The notes beneath the pieces are model-generated. The model did not search any database. It was not told where the DNA came from and saw only the letters and a program-made list of their open reading frames with translations. From Epiperipatus broadwayi (lineage: Eukaryota; Onychophora; Udeonychophora; Euonychophora; Peripatidae), in the NCBI GenBank assembly GCA_028023455.1, contig JAQFVV010012506.1, positions 2,784,714 through 2,848,713 on the forward strand: a stretch of DNA of 64,000 nucleotides, read 5' to 3'. Positions 1 to 13,543 of the stretch are shown here, in pieces (the stretch's first letter is position 1; every line of letters starts with the position of its first letter). The position numbers and the translations under genes were made by a program.

Positions 1-2300
1 GAGCACCTTTGATTAGATCATTCACAGATAATCTTTAGCCTTGAGATTATTTTCAACATGTAAAATTACCAAAAATCATGAGATTGAATCAAATGTTTAG
101 AGAAAACTAAAAAATTTAAAAAATGCTTGATTAATTATCCCAATTAATCTACACAATAATTAAATTATTTTAATATGTCTAACTTTGGTACATAATCAAA
201 TTATTGTCCAATATTTTTATACAACATTCAAGTAAAATTCTTCTGATAATTAATCATTATATTTAAGTAAAACTGTCTGCTAGACAAATTGTTTAAGAAA
301 AATTCAAAACACATAAAATATTATTAATACTTTAAGCTGTATAAATAAAATGACTTGAAAATATCAAATATAATTAATCATGATTTTTAGATCTTTTGGT
401 ATTTTCAATCATATTATGGTATATTATTGCATGCTTTTTTTTTTTTAAAAAAAAGAGTGTATCTGTATTCAAACTTGTTTAATGTTTACAATGATTTTAA
501 TATCATTTACCGGTTTACGTTACTTCTAGTTTGATAAAGAGATTAATCAGAAAAACAATAAAATGTTGTGGCATATCTAAGTGTATAATGATTTTTTTTT
601 AAATAAATGTTTTAAATAATCTCCAAATCATTACATATTTTTTTGAAATCATAAGAATAGATATAATAAAAGACCAATGATGCCATGACACAATATATAC
701 TGTACCAGCACTGACAAGTTGACCCAGGTTACCATCTCATGCATAATATTTATCAATAATAAATATTTCTAGTGTAATAAATGATTAGTGAGAAACCATT
801 ATTGTATTTCCCTAGAGTGGATGATATCAAAGTTGTGCATTAAGTTTGACCCTTACAAATTAAAATATAACAATGATATTTTTATTTACTTGATGTTATC
901 CAGAATCAAATTACACATTTGGATTTCTTTTTCAATATAAAGTTTTAATATAACTTACATTTTTCCATGATTTCTTTTTTTTTTTCACTATAAAAATTTT
1001 AATTATTTTCTAATCTGTAATTTATTGAGTTCTTTTTCAAATATCATTTTATTAAGAGTACTACAAAATTTTGATACTTTATCATAAATTATGATTAATT
1101 TTATATTTTCGCAATTACATCCAGCTTATTGTGAACTCATCTTCTATTACGGGTGATTATTTGATGTATGGAATACTTGTCATAAATATCTTTGCAGATA
1201 TCTATGAATTATAGCAATACTAATATGAATTCAGACTATTAATAAAGTCCATAGATAGTGAATATTGAATAAATCTTCAGATATAAGATATAATAGTAAG
1301 AAAATATATTTTTTGATTAAAGACTATATGGCAAATATATTTGTTGATTTAAAGCTATGTATTTTTTCTGATATAAATAAGCTTTTCTATCTTTCCTTAG
1401 TGTTCTTTTCTTATTTTCTTTCTTTCTTTTTTTCTTTACTGTCTTCAATTATGTATTTTAACATTAGGCTCAATTGTCAACAGCCACTTGTAACCTCTCT
1501 TCAATAATCACAACAATGAGACTCTGAGTTTATACTACTACATTATCACATCCATTCTTTAATTACATACACAACAATACTGACTCAATGATTTTTCTTT
1601 TGTTAATGATAAATTCCAAAATGATTTTTCTTTTGTTTTAAAGAACTTTCAATTGAAAAGCAATAATAAAACAGGTTTTGCAGATTAAAAATTCTTAATG
1701 ATGATTTTGTATGAGATAATTTAATAATTGATAAACCATATCAAATAGTGGTTTGGAACAAGTAGATTAACTTGAAAAATGATTATAAATCTGAGCTGCC
1801 CTATTTAGGGATTTTTTTTTCCAGCTTAAAAGTGAAAATATTTAGAAAATATAATATAAAAGTATTCTGTCTGGATCATAATGATATAATGGTGGTAAAC
1901 CAGGAGATAAAAACAAGCTATTTTAATTTATTTATTTTATTATAAATATTCTCAGCATGTAAATTTTCAATGATTATCAAAACTTTTATAAGGAGCTTTC
2001 AAAAGTGAATATTGATATAGCTTTTCTTAATGTAACTAATCTTATAGAGAAAGAAAATATAAATGTATTAAATAACTTTAATATCACCATCATATTTTTT
2101 AAAAATCATATGAATAAAGATACAATAAAATTAAAATGACATTCAATATGCATTTTGTGCTAAACCAGCATTCATAAGTGAGCCAAGGTCACCTCTTATA
2201 TATATATATAAGAAAAAAACAAAAATAACGGGTATTGTATTTTATATATATATTGTAACGGACACTTAATCCATCCTTAATCACAGAGGGCGCCACCAGA
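1..2300. other. No gene seen; AT-rich non-coding
   Basis: Frequent stops in all frames, homopolymer T runs and short TA tracts. The longest open stretch (1265-1507) is low-complexity, rich in Phe/Leu/Ser and unconvincing. Near 2252-2300 a short higher-GC piece starting TGTAACGGACAC precedes the LINE fragment and could be an old LTR edge, but I cannot show a partner. Confidence 0.5.
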
Positions 2301-2309
2301 TCACTACAT

Positions 2310-3610
2310 ATCTGGAAGTTATGTTGAGGACATGTGCAAGGGTGGGTAAAAAGATGGGGATTAAATTTAGTGAAGAAAAATCAAATATAATGATGGTTAA
2401 TACTGGAGAAAGAGAAGATGTAGAATTTTTATTGGGAGATATTAAGTTAAGTGTGGTGAATAGATATAGTTATTTGGGAATTATTTTAAGTAATCAGAAA
2501 AATTATTTGGATGAATGGGAGAAAAAAATTGATAAATGAAGCAAAGAAAAGAAAGGAATTGATAAAGAAATTAACAGTATTTTCATATAATAAATATGAT
2601 GTAGCTAGAATTATATGGAAAGGAGTTGCAGTAGCAGGGTTAACATATGGTAATGATACATTATATGTTAGTAAAAAGATATTAGTTTACTTAGAAAAAG
2701 CTCAAAGGGAAGTAGGAAGACATGCATTGGATGCAAAAGTATGGACAGCAAGGGAGGCAATTCAAGGAGAAATGGGATAGTCAAGTTTTCATATGAGAGA
2801 TGCAAACAGTAAAATGAAAATGTTTGGTAGATTGCAGTTTATGGATAATAAAAGAATAGCTAAAATAGTATTTAATTGGGTTATGAGTAAAGGGCAGGTA
2901 ACAAGATGGGTGAGAAAGGTAATGCGGTATGCAAAAGATTTGGATAAAGAGTTTATATCATTATATTTGTACAAAAGATGGGATGATTGTGTTAAGAGGA
3001 TTATTGAGTGTTATAGTAGTAAGGAATGGGGTAAAAGAATAAATTTATTAATAAAGACTAGGGAGTTAGAGAGATGGAGAAATAGTATGGAGACTAAAAA
3101 GAGTTTAAATATATATAGAAATAAACAGAATATTAGGTGTGAGTTAATATATGATAATAGTAAGGAAAGTAATTTATTGTTTAAGGCTTGAACGGGATCT
3201 TTAGCTACAAAAGAATATGCATGTAAATGGAAAAATATGCGTGATTTATTTTGTAAATTATAAAAGGAAGGAATTGAAAATATTAGGCATTTGTTAATTG
3301 AATGTAAATGTTTGAAAACAGAAAGGGTACATATAATGAAGTTGTGGAAAAATAAATATGAAAAGAGTGATTATACAGAAAGTGAATTATTGGTTTTTGT
3401 GCTGGGTTTGGGAAAAGATAAGGGGGATTTAGATATAAAGGTTATAGAGTTGACAAAGATTATGTTGTGGAAATGGGATAGAGCAGATTAAGGGTAAATT
3501 TAGAGTGGGGAATGTAAAATAAAGTGGTTAACAGGTTTATCTGGGCATAATTGCTGAGATATTCTTGACTTCATTTAAGGAGAAGCCATAATACATCACA
3601 TCACATGGAA
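2310..3610 (+). mobile_element. Non-LTR retrotransposon (LINE), 5'-truncated 3' part, broken
   Basis: Reads through three displaced frames (2321-2539, 2511-2780, 2793-3191) and a last piece at 3291-3491. The first has KKMGIKFSEEKSNIMMVN and YSYLGIILSN, the RT segment after the catalytic motif in which GLKFN..KS and YLG are typical. The next has an RT-thumb/linker block (AGLTYG.., LEKAQREVGRHAL, AREAIQGEMG). The C-terminal part has FCKL-stop-KEGIENIRHLLIEC, resembling a Cys..Cys..His..Cys zinc motif interrupted by a stop. Endonuclease and RT catalytic motifs are absent (5' truncation, as expected from target-primed insertion). At 3588-3608 a CATCACATCACATGG stretch may be the 3' tail. Lys/Ile/Asn-rich, AT-biased codons. 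Clade not assigned. Confidence 0.8.
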
Positions 3611-3619
3611 AATTTATTT

Positions 3620-6080
3620 TCTGTGATTAAAAGTAGAATAAAATGATGGTTTGTGCCAGATTAAATCCAGGGAGGAACAAGAGATCTTAAGTATTGTTTA
3701 GACAATTGAAAAATAAAAGCACTAAGACAAATGTCAGGCAAATAAATTTAAACAATTTGAATATTTTATTTAATATTTGGCATTAGAATAAATAAATCTA
3801 GCCACAAATATAAAAGTGGCTTAGATTTGAATACACATATTTATAAGAGAGTGCACATGAATATGGCATACATGAAAACATTAAATGCTTTGGCAGCAGA
3901 ATTCTCTCACCTAAAAATACATTAAAAAAATGAATTGGGTAATATCTTCCTGCTGGCGATTGATAAAATTACAAAAAAAAAAAAAAGACAGCAACTCTAG
4001 ATTTCTGATTCAGAGATATAAAAACAGTTACGGTCTTGTAGAAAATCAATGAAACCAGTGCGGATGATCAATCAGTAGCATTTTAACTACTGACATGATA
4101 ACGCCACAAGACTGTTGTGTATAATATTACTTTGAAAGCAAACATGGTTGATTTCACATACAAGACAACAAAAAAGGTATATAATTATGATCTTACGTAA
4201 TCTAGAAAGAAATCTCTACTTTCAAAAAACCAGAACAATAAAGACGATAAATAGCCAGCGAAAAGATTTTGTTGTTTGCAAAAAGCACAAACTAAACGTG
4301 TTTAAAATTAATTATTTTACAGTAACAACTAAGGGCAGTTGAATAAATAAAAATTACAAAAACTGCCAAGCATTTAGCAATAGTTAATGAAATAATTAGA
4401 CATATATTAAATATATAAAAGTATACACTCACTAGACACTCTCCAATAAATAAAATTGAAAGCAAACTTGGAATCTTAAAACTAAGATTCAAAGACACAC
4501 TACAAAATATAATAAATGAAGCAAATACAATTAATAATTAGGAGGTTAAAATATTGATTAAAAATACAGAGTTTAAGATTGAGCGGAGATTTAACTAAAA
4601 GAATTTACACTGGCAAGAGTAAAAAAAAATATTTACCTTACGATAAAGCAAAGTTCACGTATTTCCAAGGAGTGCACACTTTTATATTAGTTCATATTTC
4701 AGGTATTTTGACAATGGCAAGATAGAGGTATAGAGGCTCCGGTTTCTTCTAGATGTTCATGGAATGACTGAAGGAGAGATGAATGTTAGGGGTTCATTCT
4801 TTGGTTTAAGCTAGCAGGACATATTGTTGATTATAAAATGTACAGTAGCATATTTTGACATCTTGGAGAAAGCAAAATTGTTTTAATAACTGAAAATTTT
4901 GCTTTTAAAGAAATTAAATGTTCAAACTGCCAACAGTATAAAGTTCAACAGGTTAATCAGACTGAATATTAGAAATAAAAAGCTGAATCAATCACTTTGA
5001 TGGAGTATTTGCTTGGTCAAGGCTCTTTAGAATAATCCATGAAATTTTGGAGGTTATTTATATCCACACTCAATTTCCCACATAAATTTGTCTTGTTTTT
5101 GAATTCTATGCCTAAGGGCAGGGTAAATCTCAATTTCCTACTCAATATAATTTAGGAATTCCAACCAGGGATTATTTTAAACTAAAACAACAACACAAAA
5201 TTAAATCTTCGCTTTTAGAATTAAATTAGAACTGATAAAAATAAGAGACACAAATGTAATCAAGGTGAAAGAAAACTTTTTTAAAAATCAATTCTATATA
5301 AAAAAAATTAAAATCATCTATTTTAAATATAAATGAGTATGTGTTTTGTACACATACTCTTATAAACAATTTATTTATTTTTTCTTTAAGTAGCTTTATG
5401 CTTTCAAATTTAATAAACACAAAAGTTAGTTCTACTTTTGTGTGGTGACCTTTGGTTCAATATCCAGTTCAATATATATAAGGGCTGGATTTGAAGACAT
5501 TTATGTGTCTAAAAAATTCAACTTTTCAAATTGATAGTAACGTATTAAATAAGTGCTGACACTTGAATTGGAGTTTTATATCTAGTGTCTAAAATACTAA
5601 TTCCTCACTGAGGTGAGCCATAAGCTTGAAACCAATTGGTCTGGGAATGAGGATTTTCTGATAGAGATTTTGAATTCTTTCTCTTTTGGCACTTATAATT
5701 AAAGGTTGTTAGGAACTAGTGGTAAGCTCCATCTAGTGAACATTTTAGTATAAGCTCAAAATCAAATTACACATTTTGTGTCTTGTTTTATTTATTATAC
5801 ATATATGTATAGTATTTATCAATAGTAAATAGTTACATTTTGAATCATTGTTTTGATTATTTGTAATCAATAAAAAATCCAGTGGTTAACATTTTACAAA
5901 TGACTAACACTGAGTAGAAATGAAATGAAAAAATATGGAAGCGATTTTTATTAGGGATATATTTTTAAGTTATTTTCTGTGGATGTGAAGATTGGAAATT
6001 AAAGAAAAAATAATAGGAAAAGGAATGAAGGTTTTGAACTGTAATTTTAATACAAACATTTGAGTTTCATGGATTGTAAA
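3620..6080. other. No gene seen; AT-rich with minor higher-GC patches
   Basis: No long frame and no recognisable protein. Patches around 4650-4860 and 5440-5760 have more G+C and mixed sequence and are probably old repeats, but I found no second copy in the window. A minus-strand GTAAG|GTAAAT near 4635-4645 looks like a splice donor, without supporting coding sequence. Confidence 0.45.
3796..3832. repeat. Short hairpin
   Basis: AAATCTAGCCAC, a 10-base AT-rich loop, then GTGGCTTAGATTT. The arms pair over 12 bp with one bulged base. Function unknown; it lies in otherwise featureless AT-rich DNA. Confidence 0.5.
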
Positions 6081-6086
6081 TATATT

Positions 6087-6900
6087 AAGCTTCACATGAT
6101 CACATTTCCTATACTAGCACATTAATTGTTGATAAACAGAGCAAAACTCTCCATACAGCATTGCCACCTGTGCTAAACAGAGTAATCAATGGATGCCAGA
6201 AGGCTTGTGCATAAAATCCCTATCTAATGCCTACTCATCCAATATCCCCAGACTAGTTTCTGGCTTGTGGCCTTCGTTAGTGAGGAGCTTTGGATCTGAG
6301 AGCACTGCATCTAGATCTTAGGATCTAATGCAACCCTCTAGCAACCACCTTTTATCTCTACTTAACTACAAAACTAAAAAAATTTGAAAATACAAAAAAT
6401 ATTTTCAATCTAAGCTCAATAGCTTATATAGTCATATGGGTCTAAACTCAGTTCAGCATCCATACATTTTGGTGTCTTTGGCTCTTTTACAACCATAGCC
6501 ACCACTATCCTATTAGGCAGGATTGGTGTTAAACCATTAAGCATCACATGATCACATTTCCTATACTAGCACATTAATTGTTGATAAACAGAGCAAAACT
6601 CTCCACACAGTATTGCCACCTGTGCTAAACAGAGTAATCAATGGATGCCAGAAGGGTTGTGCATAAAATCCTTATCTAATGCCTAATCATCCAATATCCC
6701 CAGACTAGTTTCTGGCTTGTGGCCTTCGTCAGTGCTCTCAGATCCAAAGCTCCTCACTGACGAAGGCCACAAGCCAGAAACTAGTCTGGGGATATTGGAT
6801 GAGTAGGCATTAGATAGGGATTTTATGCACACACCTTCTGGCATCCATTGATTACTCTGTTTAGCACAGGTGGCAATACTGTATGGAGAGTTTTGCTCTG
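6087..6900. repeat. Tandem and inverted array of a ~450-bp dispersed repeat
   Basis: A unit starting AAGCTTCACATGATCAC at 6087 starts again at 6539 (AAGCATCACATGATCAC), giving a 452-bp period. The second unit is cut at 6734 and followed after 20 bases by an inverted copy. 6589-6734 and 6755-6900 are near-perfect inverted arms of 146 bp each. Family members also occur at 31.7-32.2 kb and 52.0-53.4 kb. No coding capacity; it could be a dispersed satellite or a non-autonomous transposon. Classification unknown. Confidence 0.85.
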
Positions 6901-7359
6901 ATTGTAAATATACTTATTTACTTTTGCAGTACAAGTGATAACTTGAAATTATTCTAATATGAACATATCCCAACACAATTAGTCTGAATTGTTTATGATA
7001 GTGTTCAGAGAGGCATAATTAAAAGCTAAAAGGTTAATAGATTTAATATTTTGGATGCATTAACACCTTAGATCTCCTGAGTGTCAAACCATTGAATATT
7101 TTATTTTTATGACGAAACTCATTAGAAAAATCAATTTTTTAAAAAATCTAAAAAGTAACCATAAAAACAAATAGATTATGGATTATTTTTTAGAAAAATA
7201 CTCTTAATATGATTCAGAAACCGATGTTGAAATGATATATCTAATAATAAAATAATTCTAGGATAAAATTATTTTTATTATTGTGTTACACCTGATTTTA
7301 ACTTCACATACATACACATACACCCATATATATATAAAGTCATATAAATAATTAATTAC
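6901..7359. other. Channel intron start and AT-rich spacer
   Basis: Immediately left of the last visible channel exon, so it is the beginning of the next intron on minus. It contains a short CATA/TA tract near 7300-7340. No TM2 exon recognised. Confidence 0.5.
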
Positions 7360-7817
7360 CTAATATAAGATGTTGTCATATTATATTTAGTCTTTAAAAG
7401 ATCATAGTCTGCTTCAATTGGAAATTGTGAATAGGATAGGGTAATTGAGTACATATTTTCAATGCAGGGTGCTTGGCATTTTTCTTCACAGTTTCCTACA
7501 TCATCAGAACTGTTGAAAACCTTGACGCAATGAACCATTTGTGTTAATGAACAGTATGTTAAGTTTTTATCATCATCTTTTAAAATAGCAAGCAGACAAT
7601 TACAACTATCTGAAATGAAATTGTATTTACAATGAGTTTTACAGGCACTGTAAGTTAAATTTTTCTCTAAGTCCATTTGGCTATCATTTTGACAATCCCC
7701 TTCCTCTTTTCGATAGAGCTGAGAAAATTTTAAGCCTGCTAGAGTTGCAATTCCAGGTGAAACTGTAAATCCACTTTCCTGCATGAAAGGACTTTCTTTG
7801 TAATTATGTATATGCAC
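7360..7817 (-). CDS. DEG/ENaC-family sodium channel, Cys-rich ectodomain exon
   Basis: Third recognised exon. The acceptor TTATTAAACAG is followed by GTG CAT ATA, giving VHIHNYKESPF after the AGLK that ends the previous exon, so the family block AG.KV.LH...P is rebuilt across a 22.7-kb intron. Then come GFTVSPG (family G..V.PG) and a Cys-rich region: YSACKTHCKYNFISDSCNC, YCS, HCV and CEEKCQAPC..NMYSITLSYSQFP, matching the ASIC/ENaC beta-ball, palm and thumb cysteines and the C..PC....Y..S...WP block. The donor ATTAG|GTAATT ends the exon at 7360, two bases into a codon. The pre-TM2 segment and TM2 with the G-x-S selectivity filter are not found to the left and should lie outside the window. 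Confidence 0.92.
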
Positions 7818-10800
7818 CTGTTTAATAAAATCAAATAAAAAAATTTGTTTAATTAAAATATTACATTTATTATTTTGTACTTATATTATTACATAAATAT
7901 ATATCAATAAAAAATGCTGTAAATTCTTATTAACTATAAAATTCCATTTGATTCTTCTATGAGGCTGTAAAAAAAATAAATCGCTCAATACATTTACAAT
8001 ACTCTGAGAAAATATATGTGACAGAAGACTACTCAGTATTTTTTGTTACTTTTGATAAATGTCAATATTATTTTATTCTCTTAATCTTTTTGAAATTTGT
8101 TTACATTCAGACATTTTGCTTTGTATAACTTTGTCACATTTTATCTCTTTCACCTTCTTTAAAGTATTGATAATAATTTATAAGGTTAATACCAGGAACT
8201 TATTTTAATTTGAAATATGTGGCGTTTCAAGTGATAAGTTGCTATTAATATAAATTTCTTTCCTATCCTATTGAACCGGAAGTATCCACCTCCCGCTGAG
8301 AAAAAATGGGTTTTGATATTGCATAACTCCGTGAGAGTTGGTAACTTCCATTTCAATTTCAGATATTTAAAGAAAGTTTATGATTATTTTTTATTATATC
8401 CTATTCTGTATTAACATATACTTTTCCAAATATTGTGAACATTGATTGTGTTTTCCAAAACTCATTTTAGATCTTTATATAAAAATAAATATTTATAATG
8501 ATTTATTGTGGTAAAAACATTAACTCATTACCACAAATTGAAAATTTACCATAATATTTGAATGATTAAAAAATAGAGTATAAATGGAGAAATAGTGATA
8601 ATGAAAAAAATTAAATTTGTACTTAGAGACAAAATTATGGTTAAGAGTGTGTAAAAATTAGAAAGATTGTGGAGAAATTATTTTAAAAATAAGGATATCC
8701 TAGCTTGTCTAGATTTATTAAGTACTACAATGTATCATCTATAGATTACTCGATTTTATAGTAAGTGGATAAATGGGATGAAAGAATTTGCTACTAAAAC
8801 ACATTATGAGATCTGGAGTCATATGATATTTTGTTGGGTTTAAGGTTTTAAAAAAGTACCGTATGAATTTAAGAATAAGCAGAAAAGATTTAGTACATTG
8901 TGGAATAACTAATGATAATAAAGTGACCAATGACAATTTAAATTAAATGCCATTATGTAACAATTTTATGAGGACAATATTTAATATTTTTTTGATGATT
9001 TTAACAAGAAATAAAAAAAAGGATTATGAATGTATTAAAGGTTTGCACCCAAACGTGAATTGATTGACATTATAAGAAATATTTGATATATTGTTTAGTG
9101 ATATTAATATTTTTAATAATTTTATTCCTGTCAAAGATGGTAATTTATTGCTAGATATATATTATTTTTTCTAATTTTACACAATTTTTGAAAAGTGTTA
9201 TACATAGACTGAGATAAAGACAGCTAAAAGTTTAATGATCTTTGTGTTTTCGATATTTTTGAACATAAAGATGTCATCTCAGGAAAAAACAAATTAATGG
9301 TGTGACTACCAGTTAAGCATCATTAAACATGGCATGGGCATAATCTAATAAATATAAAATGAAAACAAGAAAAAAATATTGCTAGTAGCTTTAATAATAA
9401 TCTTACATCGATACTACATTTTCAGGTAATTCTGAATCAACCAAATACATTTGAAAGATTATTATCCATTCCATCAGTTTACTGATCATTTGGTTGACTT
9501 GGTGTTAACAATAAAAATTGAATTTGTTCACTGTTTCATTTTCCAAAAAAATTACTAATGAGACTTTTCAAGTTCTTATATGGGGACTCAATCTGATGAA
9601 TAACTGAGCATCCCAATCCAAGTTTCATAGCAGGAGTTGAAAAACTTTTAAATGTTTAGAATGACTTTTTTGGTAAAATTGTACATGAAGGTGACTATGT
9701 TTTTTTCAGAGCTTTGAACCAGAAATTAGAAAAAAACTTTATTTTTGCTGGAACGGAAAAAAATAATGTTTTGAAGACCTGTTTTTTTTAGAATATACTT
9801 ATTATGAATTGGTGTTTTTTTATAATGGCTTTTAAAATACTCACAAATATTGGTGACATTTTTAGAAGATACTTACGAACTGATGAATTTTTTTTCTCAA
9901 AGATATAAACTGTCAGAAGACATTTTACTATGACTACTAACTTTAAAGTGATTATTACAAAACAGGAATGTAATTTGTACATTGTGTGCCATCTCTCAGC
10001 CATTTGTGGTCATATTTTTGCTATTTTATGCTTATTTTATTGTAAATTTGAAGCTTTATCAGTATTTAAAATTTTAATTCCAAACAAATCTGCTATTGGC
10101 AATATTTTTTGCAAAAAAATTGATTTCCAATTGTAGTCCTGCCTTTTTTCCCTTATAAGGTGCCACAAAGCACTAACTATTAACTTTGGCTATTGTTCTC
10201 CAGGTATTTCTAACTATCAAAGTCAGAAATCAAATTAAAATGTTTAATGCTTTCATAATAGATTTTGAATATAAATAAATATATTTCTTGTAATTTTTTA
10301 CATTCATAATTAAGTTTTTACATTAGTTTATCTAGATATAAACTTTGATTTGAACATTTTAAATTTACTAGAAAATTAATCAAAGAAAAGTGGATAGCAC
10401 TTGACCACTATTCAAGACAAGTGAATAATGCTGATTGCTATTTGCATATCAATGACATTCAGTCATAACAAGCAAAACACAACTATTTTTCATAAATATA
10501 TATGGATTTTATGATTACTTATTACCCTATATTTTATTTGAAATATTTAATTTTAGATGAAGAAAAGACAACATAAGTAAATAATCAGTGATCATAATTT
10601 CTAAGACACAGTGAATTACCAGCATTTTCATGTTATGATTTGTTGAAATATAATTTCTTTGTTTTACTGCAAGTTATTTTTCATATGTTATTACAGGCTA
10701 TTTTTCATATGTTTTTCTTATATTTTTCTTCAGTTATTAACATTATTTTAAATTTTTCATTACATTTATTCAATAAATTAAAACAGTTCTGATTATTGTA

Positions 10801-10970
10801 CATTATCCTTTTATGTGGGTATATATTTCATGTGACTTTGGGTATTAACAATAACAAACCCATATATTATTATCATCTCTGAAGACTATTACCTAATAAC
10901 TGTTTTGCTTTTTTGATCTGTTAGATATGTGATATCCATACCTGACTGGTATAGCTATATATTTTACTCT
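7818..10970. other. Intron sequence, no gene seen
   Basis: AT-rich intron DNA. A higher-GC patch at 8265-8345 and weakly protein-like plus-strand stretches near 8700-8900 and 9590-9770 are too broken to name and are probably fragments of dead transposons. Confidence 0.45.
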
Positions 10971-10974
10971 TAAT

Positions 10975-11310
10975 TTTAAATAATTAGGATACAATCTTAG
11001 GATGGGCTTATGTGTAACAAAAAGAATTAATGTAGCATAATTCAATTAGTTAGATATCATGATTTACATGTCACTAAAGAAGTAAAATATTGTAAAGTTT
11101 GGATAAAGAAAAAATAAATGATGTTTAAATTATTTTTCTCATGCTCCATTCTACAACATTGTTTTATAGATTTGTGATTCACCATACAGCATAAAATATA
11201 TTTGTTTTTATGCTGTAAATTAGCTACATAAAATTGGTTTGCCAAATGTATTTTATATATGTAAATACACATGTATATTTGATGTTGGATTCTTTTTTTT
11301 GACCATTACA
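10975..11310 (+). repeat. Dispersed repeat, copy 1 of a pair
   Basis: About 330 bp similar in direct orientation to 24295-24640. Shared blocks include CAATCTTAGGAT, CTTATGTGTAACA, TTAGTTAGATATC, AAATGATGTTTAAAT, CATTGTTTTATAG and the distal part near 11225-11300. Both lie in the large channel intron. No coding sequence; class unknown. Confidence 0.75.
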
Positions 11311-11797
11311 TAAAAATATTGGAGTGGTCAATATGACACTGAGAAAATATACCCATAAGTTATCTACATAAAAATGAAACAGACAATGTGTGGAATCAGT
11401 AAAGTGTTCTTAGTTGTGTACTTTAGGCATAGTGAAACTTATGATAGACATAAATAAGACTTATATGTTATTAAAGTTACATTCATAAAATAAAATATTC
11501 AATAGTAATTTCAAATACAAGGTGCCAATAATTTTTGTATTGTGTGCTTGATAAATATAACAGATGGTTCTTAATTTGAGAGAATGAAATGAGAGCAAGA
11601 TAACTGTTTTACTTTAAAGAAATGATAATGACCCAATGGATAATTTAATATTTAAATATGTTGTTCATTTTGTCATTTGTAATGTTTGGGATGTAATTTG
11701 AGAAAAGATAGATTTTATCCTCTTAAAAAGTTGTTTTTTAAATTTTGAATAGGATTATTTTAATTTACTTTGTATACTAAGTATATAATAGTCATAG

Positions 11798-11799
<2 letters not shown>

Positions 11800-11883
<84 letters not shown>

Positions 11884-12394
11884 TAAACAATGTCTGTATT
11901 CCAATTATAAACAAATATATATAATTCTTAGAAAAACAATACAATAATTAATACAGTGAATAATATTTAAAAAAACAAACAAATATCTACTATAATTTAA
12001 TATAAGTACTTTTGACTATCTTAGTAGTCATTATCAACTATATTCAAATTCAGTTACAAAAAACCATTATAAATGTATACAAAAACAATTACATCATACA
12101 TCAATTTTCCCAACAATTCATTAATTTTTATATTAGCAGTTTGTCTATTTATTTAAAATTAAAGAAGCTATGTTAATAAGAAATGGAAAGCAGCATTTGA
12201 TAAATAGACAAGCTGCTAATATAAAAATTAATGAATTGTGTGAAAATTGATGTATGATGTAATTGTTTTTGTATATATTTATAATGGTTTTTTGTAACTG
12301 AATTTGAATATAGTTGATAACAACTACTTAGATAGTTGAAAGTACTTCTATTAAATTATAGTAGATATTTGTTTTTAAAATATTATTTACTGTA

Positions 12395-12436
<42 letters not shown>

Positions 12437-12442
12437 TATAAT

Positions 12443-12478
<36 letters not shown>
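11800..12478. mobile_element. Long foldback (MITE-like) element between TA tracts
   Basis: Arms of roughly 200 bp (about 11946-12156 and 12200-12402) are inverted copies with few mismatches and a central spacer of about 45 bp. Landmarks: ATATTAGCAGTTTGTCTATTT in the left arm and its complement AAATAGACAAGCTGCTAATAT in the right. Outside the arms lie (TA)n tracts of about 80 bp each (11803-11880 and 12403-12476), which can pair too, so about 680 bp could form one hairpin. No transposase is encoded. Fits a foldback or MITE inserted into a TA microsatellite, consistent with TA-target families, though the superfamily is inferred. Confidence 0.8.
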
Positions 12479-12479
<1 letters not shown>

Positions 12480-12480
<1 letters not shown>

Positions 12481-13540
12481 GACCTTCTGGCTTGGCACCA
12501 GAAATAGACATTGTAGTAGTGTGGTAGTATATCAGTAATATCTGATATAATCCTCTTTAAAAAAAAAAAGAAATAACGTGAAATTTTTTTAAATTTTTTT
12601 ATTTTGACTTAAAACTGTAATCAATAGTAAGTGTAGGTAATTAAAAAGATTTCTTAAATGTTTAGTGTCTTGTTTTGGGGTATAATCAGTAATAGAATAG
12701 GGGGGGGTGGCTTGTTATCTGTAGAGTCAGTACAGTTTAGGTTGTTGCTTACTTGTTTTATTTGCTCATAAAGCAGACACAGTTTTGTTAGAATGATTTT
12801 CTAGTCCATTTGTTTTGTACATTTTAAATTTATAGCATAAATTTAAAATATGTTTCACTCATCATCATTCACATTGTTATTTAAGTCAGTATGGTATAAT
12901 ACTTATAGCATATTACTACTGAATATTCATACATTATCCAACTTCATTTTTCATTCACATGTTTCATTAAACCATTAAATATCCCACATTACATTCAAAT
13001 ATTTAATTATATCAATAACAGTATTAAAAATCTAACTTAATTACATTTTAAATAAATCAATAAATTATGGACAGGTGAATTATATAATGACAAATACTGT
13101 AAAATATTTTATTTATTAAAACAATTGTCATTAATTTTATTTTACTGCTTTAAAAACATTCAATTATTAGTTCAATATTTTTTTTTTCATTTATTTAAAA
13201 GATGGAATAATTTTTTTTTTCATCTCTATTTTTTTTTTACTGTCTAAAGTTTTTGCATAATTAAGTAAGTTTGCCAGTGGGAGGAGCGATTGACGATTTT
13301 TTTTCTGGTGATGTAATGTGACATTATCGTAAACAATTGGAAGGGAACAAGGTGATGTAATAATTATTAAAAAAAGTTTATAAAAGGAATACTTATTACT
13401 TTTAAGTAGTCAGTCTATTTTTATTTCTTCAGTCAGTCAGTCAATTATTAAAACTTTTATGAGGGCAGTTATAGCTAATCAAAGACAGCTATAACTAATT
13501 TATTTAGCAAAGTTTAATAGTGAAATTATTTTTCCTCTTC
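12480..13540. other. No confident gene; promoter-like stretch at the end
   Basis: AT-rich. From about 13270 the sequence becomes more mixed: a TTTATAAAAGG TATA-like box at 13378-13388, an AGTCAGTCAGTCA run at 13430-13443, and a perfect 10-bp hairpin AGTTATAGCT/AGCTATAACT near 13468-13498. Together they resemble a promoter or LTR leader just upstream of the candidate exon at 13544. Confidence 0.35.
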
Positions 13541-13543
13541 CAG

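Noticed and set aside
4030-4120. tRNA-like arrangement around CAGTAG-CATTTTAA-CTACTG and GTCTTGTAG/CCACAAGAC
   Set aside because: The anticodon-like loop has eight bases and no T-arm or B box is present, so it is not a tRNA gene.
9590-9780. Coding-looking plus-strand stretch (GKIVHEGDYVFFRALNQKLE)
   Set aside because: Stops on both sides, no splice sites of quality and no recognised family; likely an old transposon scrap.
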